Below, in pieces: positions 25,701 through 37,700 of a stretch of DNA of 64,000 nucleotides. The position numbers and the translations under genes were made by a program. Where the stretch lies: contig CAIIXF020000008.1 of the NCBI GenBank assembly GCA_903813345.2, positions 31,582,867 to 31,646,866 on the forward strand. Direction: 5' to 3'. Positions within the stretch are counted from its first letter, which is position 1; the number at the start of each line of letters is the position of its first letter. Below the pieces are notes generated by a model. The model did not search any database and was not told the DNA's origin. It saw only the letters and a program-made list of their open reading frames with translations. This stretch comes from Owenia fusiformis (Eukaryota; Annelida; Polychaeta; Sabellida; Oweniidae).

Positions 25701-28700
25701 TCATTGTACCAAAATCAAATGGTGGACGTAGGCTAGTAGTTAATTATATCAAGGTGAATCGAGTAACAAAGACTGATTCTTATCCCATACCACGAATTGA
25801 CGACTGTATTGACAAAATTGGAACTGCTAAATATGTCAGTAAATTTGATCTCCTCAAAGGATTCCTAGGGGTTCCATTAACTGAAAGAGCAAAACAGGTA
25901 TCTGCCTTTGTTACTCCTGATGGTTTGTACCAATTTAAAGTTATGCCATTTGGTATGAAAAATGCACCTGCCACATTTCAAAGAATGATGAACGGCTTAT
26001 TAGCAGATCTCAAAAACACTGGTGTATACATCGATGATGTAATCGTCTATTCTGACACTTTTGCTGAACACATGTGTTTGCTGCGTAAGTTGTTTGAAAG
26101 AATCTCTCTGGCCAATTTAACCATCAATTTGGCTAAGAGTGAATTTTGTAAAGCCACAGTTGAATATCTGGGCCATGTGGTAGGTCAAGGGCAGGTCAAA
26201 CCAGTGAGTGCCAAAGTGGAATCAATTACACAACTCCCAGCTCCTACTAACAAGAAAGAATTAATGAGAAGTCTTGGAATGGCTGGCTTTTATAGGAAGT
26301 TTTGTCCAAATTTCTCTTCAATTGCTCTTCCACTGACCAATTTACTTGGGAAAAACATCAAATATGTGTGGTCTGAGCAATGTCATACAGCCTTTGATAA
26401 AATCAAGGCCATACTTAGTGAAGAACCAGTGCTTGTTGCACCTGATTTTAGCAAGCCATTCAAAATTCAAGTAGATGCTTCTGATGTAGGAATGGGGGCT
26501 GTCCTATTACAAGAAAAGGATGGTATTGATCATCCAGTGTGTTATTATTCAAAGAAATTTGATAAACATCAGAAAAACTACTCTACCATAGAAAAGGAAT
26601 GTCTAGCATTACTTCTGTCATTGCAACATTTTGAAGTATATGTTAGTGCACCAGTTCATGCAGTTACTGTATTTACTGATCACAATCCGCTGACATTCCT
26701 TCATAGAATGAAGAACAAAAATCGTAGATTGTTGAGGTGGAGTCTGTTATTGTCAGAGTACAATCTTGACATAAGACACATCAAAGGCAAGGATAATTTA
26801 ATTGCTGATACTCTTTCAAGAGTGTAATACCTCTATTTCTAAGAGGCTATTTGACTTATACTGCATATGCTTAAGGCTTTGTGCTAATATAATATAATAA
26901 AAAGATTGTACTTCGAGTGTGATTTGATAATATTATTGTAATATGCTTTTGGGTTTTACTCAGTCTGTAACTATATAAATATTATTGTATTTGACTATTG
27001 TAAACAAATATTATGTTAGTCTCAACCTCATCATTAAAAATTGTAACCCTCGCTACACCAGATATGTTTGTAAAAGTTTTTCATTGTATTCAAAACTTTT
27101 CTTTTAAGGAGGGAGGTGTTACAGTATTATATTCTATTATATTCACATTAAGTTTAGTTTATCAATATGCATATACTGTAACTGATCTTCATTAGAGATC
27201 TTAGGTCAAGTCAAGGTCACAATGACATTGTATTATGTATCTTGTAAACATAACTGAACTGAATGACTCATTAACTCTTGGCCTTCTAGAAAGTACTGGA
27301 ACTGTAATCATTTAATCAAGATTGAATCATGTGACTTAAGATGTCCAATCAGTGTTATTTTCTAGAAATCGTAACTTCTTGAAGCATCTGGACTATGCCT
27401 TTGCACTATATAATGAGAGAGCTGATTTGGGCTGTCAGCAGAATTTCAAAGTTGATCAAAAGACATCTTCTTAGCAGAATATTACAGACACCTACTGTGG
27501 GAACATTTATAACACTATAAACACACAACCTGAGGACTTTATATGGACATATATTACAACACACACTATATACGGATTATCATATACATTCGTGGATTAT
27601 CATAAACATTTGTGGATTATCATCAAACATTTGTGGATTATCATCAAACATTATTGGATACGAACATTATAGGATTAAGATGAACATTATTGGATTATTA
27701 CAAACATTGGAGAACTATTAACGATTATTGAAACTTTCGTGATCTGGAACATTCTCAAGGATCGTCAAGGATATTTATCGACATCAAGAATAAGCCGTAC
27801 CATTGATTGGACATCACTTAAGTATTAAACCTCCTTTATATCATTGTTATATTATTTAGTTTTCAAAATATAAATATATTGTTATCATATTTTAATTGCT
27901 GTTTTTACTTTCTGTTATTTTCGAACGTAACAATATCATCATGAAACTGAAATAATATCATAAATGTGAAGTTTATCATGAAACTGAAATAATATCATGA
28001 ATGTGAAGAAATGCATAAACCTGAAATAATATATTTATGAATGTGAAGAATATCATGAAACATACAATATCATAAATATGAGGTAATTCATAAATGTATA
28101 TTTATATAACAAATAAATGATTTTTATTAATGTAACAGATAACATATTTTACATGATCAGCTACATTTTCATAAATAATGAATTTCATATTTTAATTTAT
28201 CTCTTCAGTCATTTATGAGGTGAAGATAGGGTTTGAACATGTTCTTTGCTAATGGAGGGGCAATTAACCAATCAGTGTACTTTAAACAAGAAACAAAATT
28301 AAGTGAACACAGGACAGAAATTAAAAAAAATGATCATCTCTTCGATCAATATTAAGAACATATATCATACATTTTGTTCCTGTCATCACATATTTAAGAC
28401 AAATTATAATGTCATAAGAGTTTGTTAAAGGTGACGATTTTGCATACTCAATGTACATACATTCTGGTATGCCAGAGACACTCTTATCTGCCGTATGTGT
28501 TTTCACTTTGGAAGGATAAAGACAAAGGGGGCGTGGCTATATCGCGATGTGTTACATAGCTTGTCATCATTAGAAGGGATTGACTATACTTATACACAGT
28601 CCATGCATAAGTTGTATTCAGGTGAGTTCAAAGCCAAATGTTTTATTGACTTTACTTTCATAGCAACTTTACCCTTTATAGAGGGTAGAAGTAAAAATTG

Positions 28701-31700
28701 GGCCTGACATTTTCAAAATTTTAGACCCAATTTTTTGATTAAGAGGCCAAAAATTTTATTATTCTGATTTGAAACAATAGGCCCAGGAACATGTATAAAA
28801 AATTAAGTCAAATACTCCAAATAAAGAGATTTGGTGAGTAAAGCAGAAATTATGAAGAAGACCCAAGTTTGATCATTAATTCTGCTAAGACTATCGCTTG
28901 TCAGTGTGTTTTATCTGATTTAAAAGGAAGATAATAAAGTACATGTAATTGGCAACTTACAGGATGAATGGTCGTAGATATGGGAATATGCTCATTATTT
29001 TATTGCATTATATAGGATCATCGGCGAGAAAAAAAACGTTTCAAAATCTGAGGGGGCCTGACTGAAATCATGAAAAAGTACCCATAATGTATAACAAGAA
29101 AATCAAGTGAAAATGACACTAGAAAAATATGAAGGCCATAATGCTATTTTGACAAAACTGATCCACTTTTTATGGAAATAACACAGAGAAAGACAATGAA
29201 CAAACTACATTTTACTGCTTGTTTTCTGTTTGCTAGGTAACATGTTAATGACGTCACAAATTAAAATACAATAAACACTGTGATGTGTGACGTTTAGCTT
29301 TCTTGTCTGTTTAGTTGATAGGGCAATAAGTAACTGATGTCATAGTTTATGTTATATTACGTCATATCTTCATCACAAACACAACATATGACGTTTTGAT
29401 CGTTGCTTTGATGATTTGCCATATAAGGTAATAATGGCGGACTTTTGGACACGTGACTGGTCGACAGTCGGTCCATAGAACGAATGGCTCCGCCCACTTC
29501 GTGGGGGGCCTTCGTAAAAATTTGCATGCGTCATGGCTGTGCTAAACTATTAAATGTGAATTCCTCTTGTCAGAGGTGTGTCAGGTTGTTGACGAAGCAA
29601 TGTCGTGGATTGATATTGAATTTAGATGTAACCACATAAATGGTATCATTGAAATTGAACATGGGCAATACTTTGTTGATGCTAAATATTAATATATTTA
29701 GAGTATTTATAAGAGTAATGGTCCATATCGAGCCTGTTGACAAGTACATGTATATGGCCCTCGACTACACCGTAATTTACTTCCATCGTGACTCAAGCAT
29801 AAATATGAGGCTCCTCAAGGGCATATTCTGAGTAGTAATCAAGCTGAACAAAATTGTAAAAAATGCAATAAGATTCAATTTGATACCCACCTAATCTCTT
29901 TACTCTTTAACTCATTTTTATACATGTTCCAAAGGCTCTGATTTTAAATGTGTCCCCTGTTCTAGATTCGCCAGTGTATCCCCCTCAATGCCAAGGATTA
30001 TCTACAGGGTGTCTCAAAAAATGTACCCAAAAGTATATCAACAGCATAGATAAACCAATCAATATTTTTGCAATGGTCTTGTAGTCAAAACATGAACGTT
30101 TTTCCCCTATACACAGTTTTTAATTCAGTTTTGCCCTTTTGATACTTTAACCCTTTACCTTTTATACCACATAATCAATGTAACCTCATATTTTAATGAC
30201 ATTCTGCATCTTTACAACTACATTGTTCATCACATTTGATATTTCTGGTGGAATGTTTTGATTTCTGTTCGGATGCTGGTCTTAAGTAGTTCTAGGTCTC
30301 TAAGCTTGGGTTTAGCATAAGAATGGTTCTTCAAATAGCCCTAGAGAAAACAGTATAGGCCGTCAAATCTGGTGAATAGGGAGACCCTCACAATGTCTCA
30401 TTACCGTTGTTATCCTCAAACATCTTTCTCTGTGGCTATTTGAAGAAGTGTTTTTTTAATTCTCATTCCAAGCAAAAAGACCTAGAATAACTTAAGGGCA
30501 ACATCCAAAGAGAAATCCAAGACATTCTGCCAGAATTATTATCAAATGTGATTGCAGTGAGGATACAGGTTGTCATTGAAATATGAGGTTACATCGATAA
30601 TATGATGTAAAAGAAGGGTTAAATCGATTATGTGGTGTATAAAAAGGTAAAGGGTTGAAGCATCATAAAGGCAAAACTGAAATAAAAATGGTGTATTGGG
30701 GAGAAAACTTTCATGTTTTGGCTACATGACCTTGCAAAAAATGTCTGAAAATATTGATTTGTTTATATGTGCTGTTGATATACTTTTAGGTACATTTTTG
30801 AGACACCCTGTATAATATCAACATTTTTTGAGACACCCAATATACTAACATCATGCTAAAAATGCTTTTGAAGGTCTAAGTTATTGAGTCTTATTAGGGG
30901 GTATTGACACTTCAAGGATACATCAAAGACCTCATATAATAATGATCTATAAAACTATATGAAATATGTTTGTGTTTATCTTCACTTAAAGCAAAAATAG
31001 CTGTCAACAAATAAATCCATTAAAGATATATAAACTCTGCATGGCCACTGGTCTAAGAATCAATATTCTTGTATGATTTACATCACTGGCGGATTAGGGG
31101 GGGGGGGGGGTGGCCTGGTGGGCCCAGAAAAAAAAATTGGGCCCAAAAAAATTTTTGGGCCAAAAAAGGCCTAAAGGACCCCAAAAAGTCGGCCTTTTTG
31201 GTCATTACTGGGCCTTTTAAGGCCTTATTTTTTAAATTCAGGCCAAATTTTGAAGAAAATGGGCCTCAAAATTTCAAAATTTGGGCCCACTTTTGCGTTT
31301 TAGGGGCCCAAAATTTTTTTCCTCACAAGCGCGGACGTTTTTTTCTCTGACCTGAAATTTGGGCCCCCCCCCTTGTTGGTTCCCAGATCCGCCCCTGTAC
31401 ATTATGATGTTTTGTTCAAATCCTTATTAATAGGCTTTCTAATATCAGTTTCAACATGTAAGGTGAAATTAGGATATAATTATTTCCTCAGATATTTGCA
31501 AAAGTGTATCTTGTTACTCGGTGGACAATACCAGAGTGTAAAAATATACATAAGCAATTAAGAAGCCTTTTAAGGATGAAGTTATTAACAAATATGTATA
31601 CATATCCTTTTAAGGATGAAGTTATTAAGAAATGTATGAATCTTTGAAAATTGATCCCTTAAATTCGATGTGGCTTACAGAAGATTGGATTGCTTTTTTC

Positions 31701-34700
31701 AGAATCCCTCGTCTAAAAATGTATATGTATACGTCAAATCTGTCAGAAATTGATAAATCAATACTAGATTTTTACTATTATACTGATTGGCTAATGATGA
31801 TTTCATGTATTTCAACAATATATCTGTCAGACAAATCCAGCCAATTTTACATTAATGACAGTACCCTATACTCAATATGCAATGACAACAACAACCTCTG
31901 TTTCTATCTCGTCCTTTCATCAAAGTAGCTTACTGACAAGAAAAATAAGATTGACGATGTAATCTCAATTCTGACATGTCAGGATACCATTCAAGAATCC
32001 ATTAGTCGATTAAATAGGTTACTCTAACACCTAGAATTGTCATAAGGGATCAGGTCAAAACATTAATGCTCAAATGCTTAATTTTAACAGGAGGAAGGAG
32101 GTAAAATAACTTCAGAAAAATGTTTTTACTTACCAGTTTTCCTTCTACATCAGAAAAACTATTTGTGTGGATAGATACACGAAAAAGAGTCACAAATAAG
32201 AAAAAAGTTGAATGTGAGATTTGTTGAATTGCGTAAGTGTTTGTGGACTTATAAATATTGTCGATAATCATCAAATTATCCATAAGTATGCAACGTGTCA
32301 TCAAGGAAATCAATAGGAAATGAATATAATTAGTAGTTAAAACATTATTTTATCATTTACCTTTTCACTGGATTTTGTTAAGAACCAGAAATTAGCCTCT
32401 TAAAGTTCTTCAGCACTTAACATGCCATTATTCTTCACTTAACATGCATCATTCTTTTCCTAATATGCCATTATTCATTTAAAGGAATTTTTACTTGACA
32501 GAAAATAAATACAGATTTTTTGTGACACACACTTTGAGACATTAAAAGTGTACTCTCTTCAAATGCTGACAGCATATTCAAAAGCAATACATGGTATGAA
32601 GGTGATTAATAGCTTTGAAAATTACAATAATAACAAGGCGTAACATGAAGATGAATAATCATTCATAATTTTATTCAATTCCATTGAATTTCAAAATTCA
32701 ATGGAATTGAATGAAAATTATATACATTCATCAATTTATAGATTCATCAATCAGAATTTAGATCATGTCTAAAAACGTTCAGTTTAGAGAATATAGCATC
32801 ACATTGTCATACATTAATTTGAAACAGGTTGAATTCTATGCTAAGGGCTGATACTCTCCAAGGTAATCATTATTTTAATAGGGAGGTTAAGTTAAATGTT
32901 TTGAAGTGAAATTGCATATGATTGCATGCATAGAATAATTGTCCTCTAGAGATTAGTTCTCCCCATTGTAGCATTTATATACCTGATTGAGTACGATCAA
33001 TATACAGTGTATAAGGATAATTGTTGTATTAAGATCTCCATTAGAGAGGGGACAGGAATTCCTGGGGGTCAAAATATAACATATTCACATCTAAGTTCTC
33101 TAACAATAAATCACTTAACCACTCTAATGTTTGTATATCTCTAGAGATGATGTAATGGTTGCATATTTCACGAATTCGTAAAAGCATAACTTATGTTTAT
33201 GCGTATAGCTTTATGTTATACAGAGTGATCCAGAAGTAACGTCAAAGATGTTGCCATTTCAATACTACTGGAGCAATCTTTGTGAAACTTGGTACAGATG
33301 TTTCCCAAACATTACTGAGTTTATACGATAAATATAAATATTCTGCTGTCTGATTGGTTGATTTCATGGTAATTATGGTAACCTGATGTGACCTCACCCA
33401 TGGCAAATTAGGCAAATTATTTGTTTAAATAGAAAATGGAATGAAAATCTTAATGAAGACAATATTAGTGTTAGTTTAAACACTCTATTTTCATAAAAGC
33501 ATGTACACTTCATTGCTCAATTATTGCATACATATTACGCTACATAAGTACCACCATTAGCAATATATTTTTCATCGAAGTCAGGCCCATAACCAGGATT
33601 TGCCAAGGGGAGGTTCAGTTTTCAAAAATTTCCAGGGGGGTTCACATTTGACAATTTTGGCCCAAATATGGCTAAAATCACTTGAGAATTGCTCAAAATA
33701 GTGAATAATTGCAGGATTTTGAAAGAATTTTTGGCCAGGGGGGGTTCGCCCGAACCCCCCCCCCCCCCCCCCCTCTGGCTACGGGCCTGGTAGTTTCAAC
33801 TCTGCAGACAATAAATGAATTACAGTGATGCTAGCACTTACCAAGATGTCAGCCATTTCCCTCCTGAGTGACTCCATATGCTGTCCCCCTGCTAATGCCT
33901 GGGACCTGGTTGACTCTCCGTCCTTAATGAGTTGCTCGTTACGCTCTACAAGCTGCTCGGCACTGTGCTTGAATCTATCCACGTCTCGCTCCAGACGTTT
34001 ACATTTTACCTTCCACCTGAAATATAACACAGACTAGCTGTAATGAAAGACAGACTTTACTAAAAGACATGACATGATTTGGTTAAAATATTACTCATAT
34101 CCGGGATAAGATCGCTCTCGGTAAAGTTATAGAGATTAAAATGAGATGTTTAACATACCAAATATATAACTTTCAGGCCTGTAGCCAGATTTTGCCCATG
34201 GGGTTCACTTTTCAGAAAAATTCCAGGGGGATCAGTTTGACCAATATGACCCAATATCACATGAGAAATGCTAACAATCGTGAAAAAATGTATGATTTTG
34301 AAAGATTTTTGGCTGGGGGGAGTGTAAATTAGTACCATATTTAGTACGTTGTAATATTGCAAATCCGCCAAATTAAGTAACCAGCAAATGTTCAAAACAA
34401 TAAACCCTCCAAAATAAGAAGCGCCAAATTAGGTAAAAGTACAGTATAGAACACTCACTGTTTTACTGTTTCCTGAGCCCGTATTTTAATTTCTTCCCTC
34501 TTGGCTTCACTCTCTTGCAGAGCTTTCTCTGTATTTCTGTAATCAGTCTCACATTTCTCCGCTTGCTGGGTCACATCTCGTAACTTGCGCAAACTATCTT
34601 GTAACTCATTTAGCAGTTTCTCTTTGTCTCTATTACAAGTGTCATACAGGTGAGTTGTGTCTTGGAGCTGTTGAATAAGTTTGCTTACTTGCTTTTCTTT

Positions 34701-37700
34701 ATTCTCGACATCTTTGCTGAGCACCTAAGTGAAATATAATGGGATTTTCTGTCAATCAAATTGTTTTCAGTTATTATTTACATGTGTGATGTAAGTGTTC
34801 TTGGTGAATTATTTGTCAATATGATGAGCCTTAAAGGGTCAGAGGACATAAAAATAATTTCAGAAATAAATAACTTTATTTTCCCAAAAAATAGAAAAAA
34901 TCATACTCAGAACCACCATTGTTTGGCAATACACATAAAGCCCAAGATAAAGCTAAAAAACATCTCATACCCCAATTTTCCCATTCAGGGTATGAGAGAT
35001 TTTCAAAATTTTGAAATTTTCCTTGTATTGTATTGCTATATGTCAACTCTGACAAATGGACCATTGGCATTTAAATTAAATTAATAAATTAAAAAAGCAA
35101 TGGAAAATCATCTTTCATAACCTTCAGTAAGTGTACAATACAAAGGCAGAGCAACTTCCCACATTGTGACTGGTTGATCTCTTAGATGTTTCATTATCTT
35201 ATGTATTGTTTTGCAACATTCTTTCGTTCTTGCCTTTGGCGCTTGTGCGCATATATTCAATGAGGATTCCAAGGAAGATGTCTTGTATTACCTCTATGTG
35301 ATCAGAGAGTTGTGTGCGTTGTCTCTCACTGCGATCTAGCTCTCTTTTCATATCCTCATGTCTGTCAACTGCAGTGCTTACATGGATTTGAGACTTAAGA
35401 GCATCAATCTCTCTCTCCAGTTGATGTCTTGAACCACTGGAATCAGCCTCATCTGAAACTATAAGTCAATATTGTTAATATTGTCCTCATGTCTGTCAAC
35501 TGCAGTGCTTACATGGATTTGAGACTTAAGAGCATCAATCTCTCTCTCCAGTTGACGTCTTGAACCACTGGAATCAGCCTCATCTGAAACTATAAGTCAA
35601 TATTGTTAATATTGTCCTCATGTCTGTCAACTGCAGTGCTTACATGGATTTGAGACTTAAGAGCATCAATCTCTCTCTCCAGTTGACGTCTTGAACCACT
35701 GGAATCAGCCTCATCTGAAACTATAAGTCAATATTGTTAATATTGTCCTCATGTCTGTCAACTGCAGTGCTTACATGGATTTGAGACTTAAGAGCATCAA
35801 TTTCTCTCTCCAGTTGACGTCTTGAACCACTGGAATCAGCCTCATCTGAAACTGTAAGTCAATATTGTTAAAATCACATGATTCTATTGTTTGCCTTTCT
35901 AAACAAGACATACAGTGATAAATACTGCAAAATGGCCACCATGTAATTTATCCAGCATGCCCATCTGTGAAATATTTCAAGCTGAACAAATAGGCAGTTT
36001 TCCCGGAATTTTCCGCAATTTTCAAAGTGGGAAAAAAATTCTTTATTTTATTGTTTTGTTTATGAAAGTTTGTGTTATGTGAAAGAGATATCCTGTCATG
36101 TGTTAAATTGACAGAATTTAAAGTGAATTTGTATTTGAAGGTATGTGTCAAATAGTGTCCAAATCAATTATGTAAGTTTCATTACCAATTCTCTCAATAT
36201 AAAATAAACCTTCATAAGTGGAACACCTCCCAAGTGGAACACAAAGGCATTTCACTTACAAAGGTTCCACTGTATTTGTTCTTATAAAACTTATACAAGT
36301 TAAGGGGGAGCACAGACTTATTTGACACCCTGTATAAAACTGGTAAAAACCTGGAACTCTTTTCCTCCGTGTGTTCTCCTCGCTATACCTCTGCTCATTC
36401 AACCGTGACTTCAGCTCTGTTCTCTCATGCTCTGATTGGCCAAGCTGTCGACGCAAATCTTCCAGCTGGAATATCAACGTTTTGAACATACTAGTATATT
36501 GAATGTATTTGTTGCCTCTGTTAGTCTGCCTTACAATTAATAATAAAATTTACAAAATTTACTAAAAATAATCAAACACTAATCAGCGATCACCATCTTG
36601 ATGACAGTACAGTAAAACCTGTATTAGTGAACACCTCTATTTAGTGAACACCTGTCTCTAGTAGACACCTTTCCTCCACACATACTCTACTGATTTCTGT
36701 ATAAATTAACCTCTCTGTAGTGAACATATTTTCTCGGCAAAATGTTCAATATACAAGTAGTCTATCATAAAGTGTGTTTTAATTCTGCCTAGAATGTGTT
36801 TCTCAAGAGTTACCTCATAATACACAATCATATACCTACCTGTGTCTCTAAGGCCTGCTTGCCTCCTTCACTCTGGTCCAATCTATATACCTCTTATACC
36901 ATATCACTATAGACCATATCATACACATCTTATACCTACCTGTGTCTCTAAGGTCTGCTTGCCTCCTTCACTCTTGTCCAATCTATATACCTCTTATACC
37001 ATATCACTATAGACCATATCATACACATCTTATACCTACCTGTGTCTCTAAGGCCTGCTTGCCTCCTTCACTCTTGTCCAATCTATATACCTCTTATACC
37101 ATATCACTATAGACAATATCATACACAATCATATACCTACCTGTGTCTCTAAGGCCTGCTTGCCTCCTTCACTCTGGTCCAATCTATATACCTGTTATAC
37201 CATATCACTATAGACCATATCATACACATCTTATACCTACCTGTGTCTCTAAGGCCTGCTTGCCTCCTTCACTCTGGTCCAATCTATATACTTCTTATAC
37301 CATATCACTATAGACCATATCATACACATCTTATACCTACCTGTGTCTCTAAGGCCTGCTTGCCTCCTTCACTCTTGTCCAATCTATATACCTCTTATAC
37401 CATATCACTATAGACAATATCATACACAATCATATACCTACCTGTGTCTCTAAGGCCTGTTTGCCTCCTTCACTCTGGTCCAATCTATATACCTGTTATA
37501 CCATATCACTATAGACCATATCATACACATCTTATACCTACCTGTGTCTCTAAGGCCTGCTTGCCTCCTTCACTCTGGTCCAATCTATATACCTCTTATA
37601 CCATATCACTATAGACCATATCATACACACCATACACATCATAGACCTACCTGTGTCTCTAAGGCCTGCTTGCCTCCTTCACTCTTGTCCAATCTATATA

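Larger units (their letters stand above)
20909..27932 (+). mobile_element. Complete Gmr1-type Ty3/gypsy LTR retrotransposon
   Basis: 7,024 bp: 5' LTR 20909-21724, tRNA-Pro primer site 21730-21747, single gag-pol frame 21836-26827, polypurine tract 27106-27116, 3' LTR 27117-27932. Both LTRs are 816 bp, begin TG and end CA, and looked identical in a line-by-line reading. Flanking ATAT (20905-20908 and 27933-27936) is the likely target duplication. Integrase precedes reverse transcriptase, the order of the Gmr1 group, not of ordinary Ty3/gypsy elements. Identical LTRs and an open frame indicate a recent insertion and a possibly active copy. There is no env-like frame. Confidence 0.95.
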
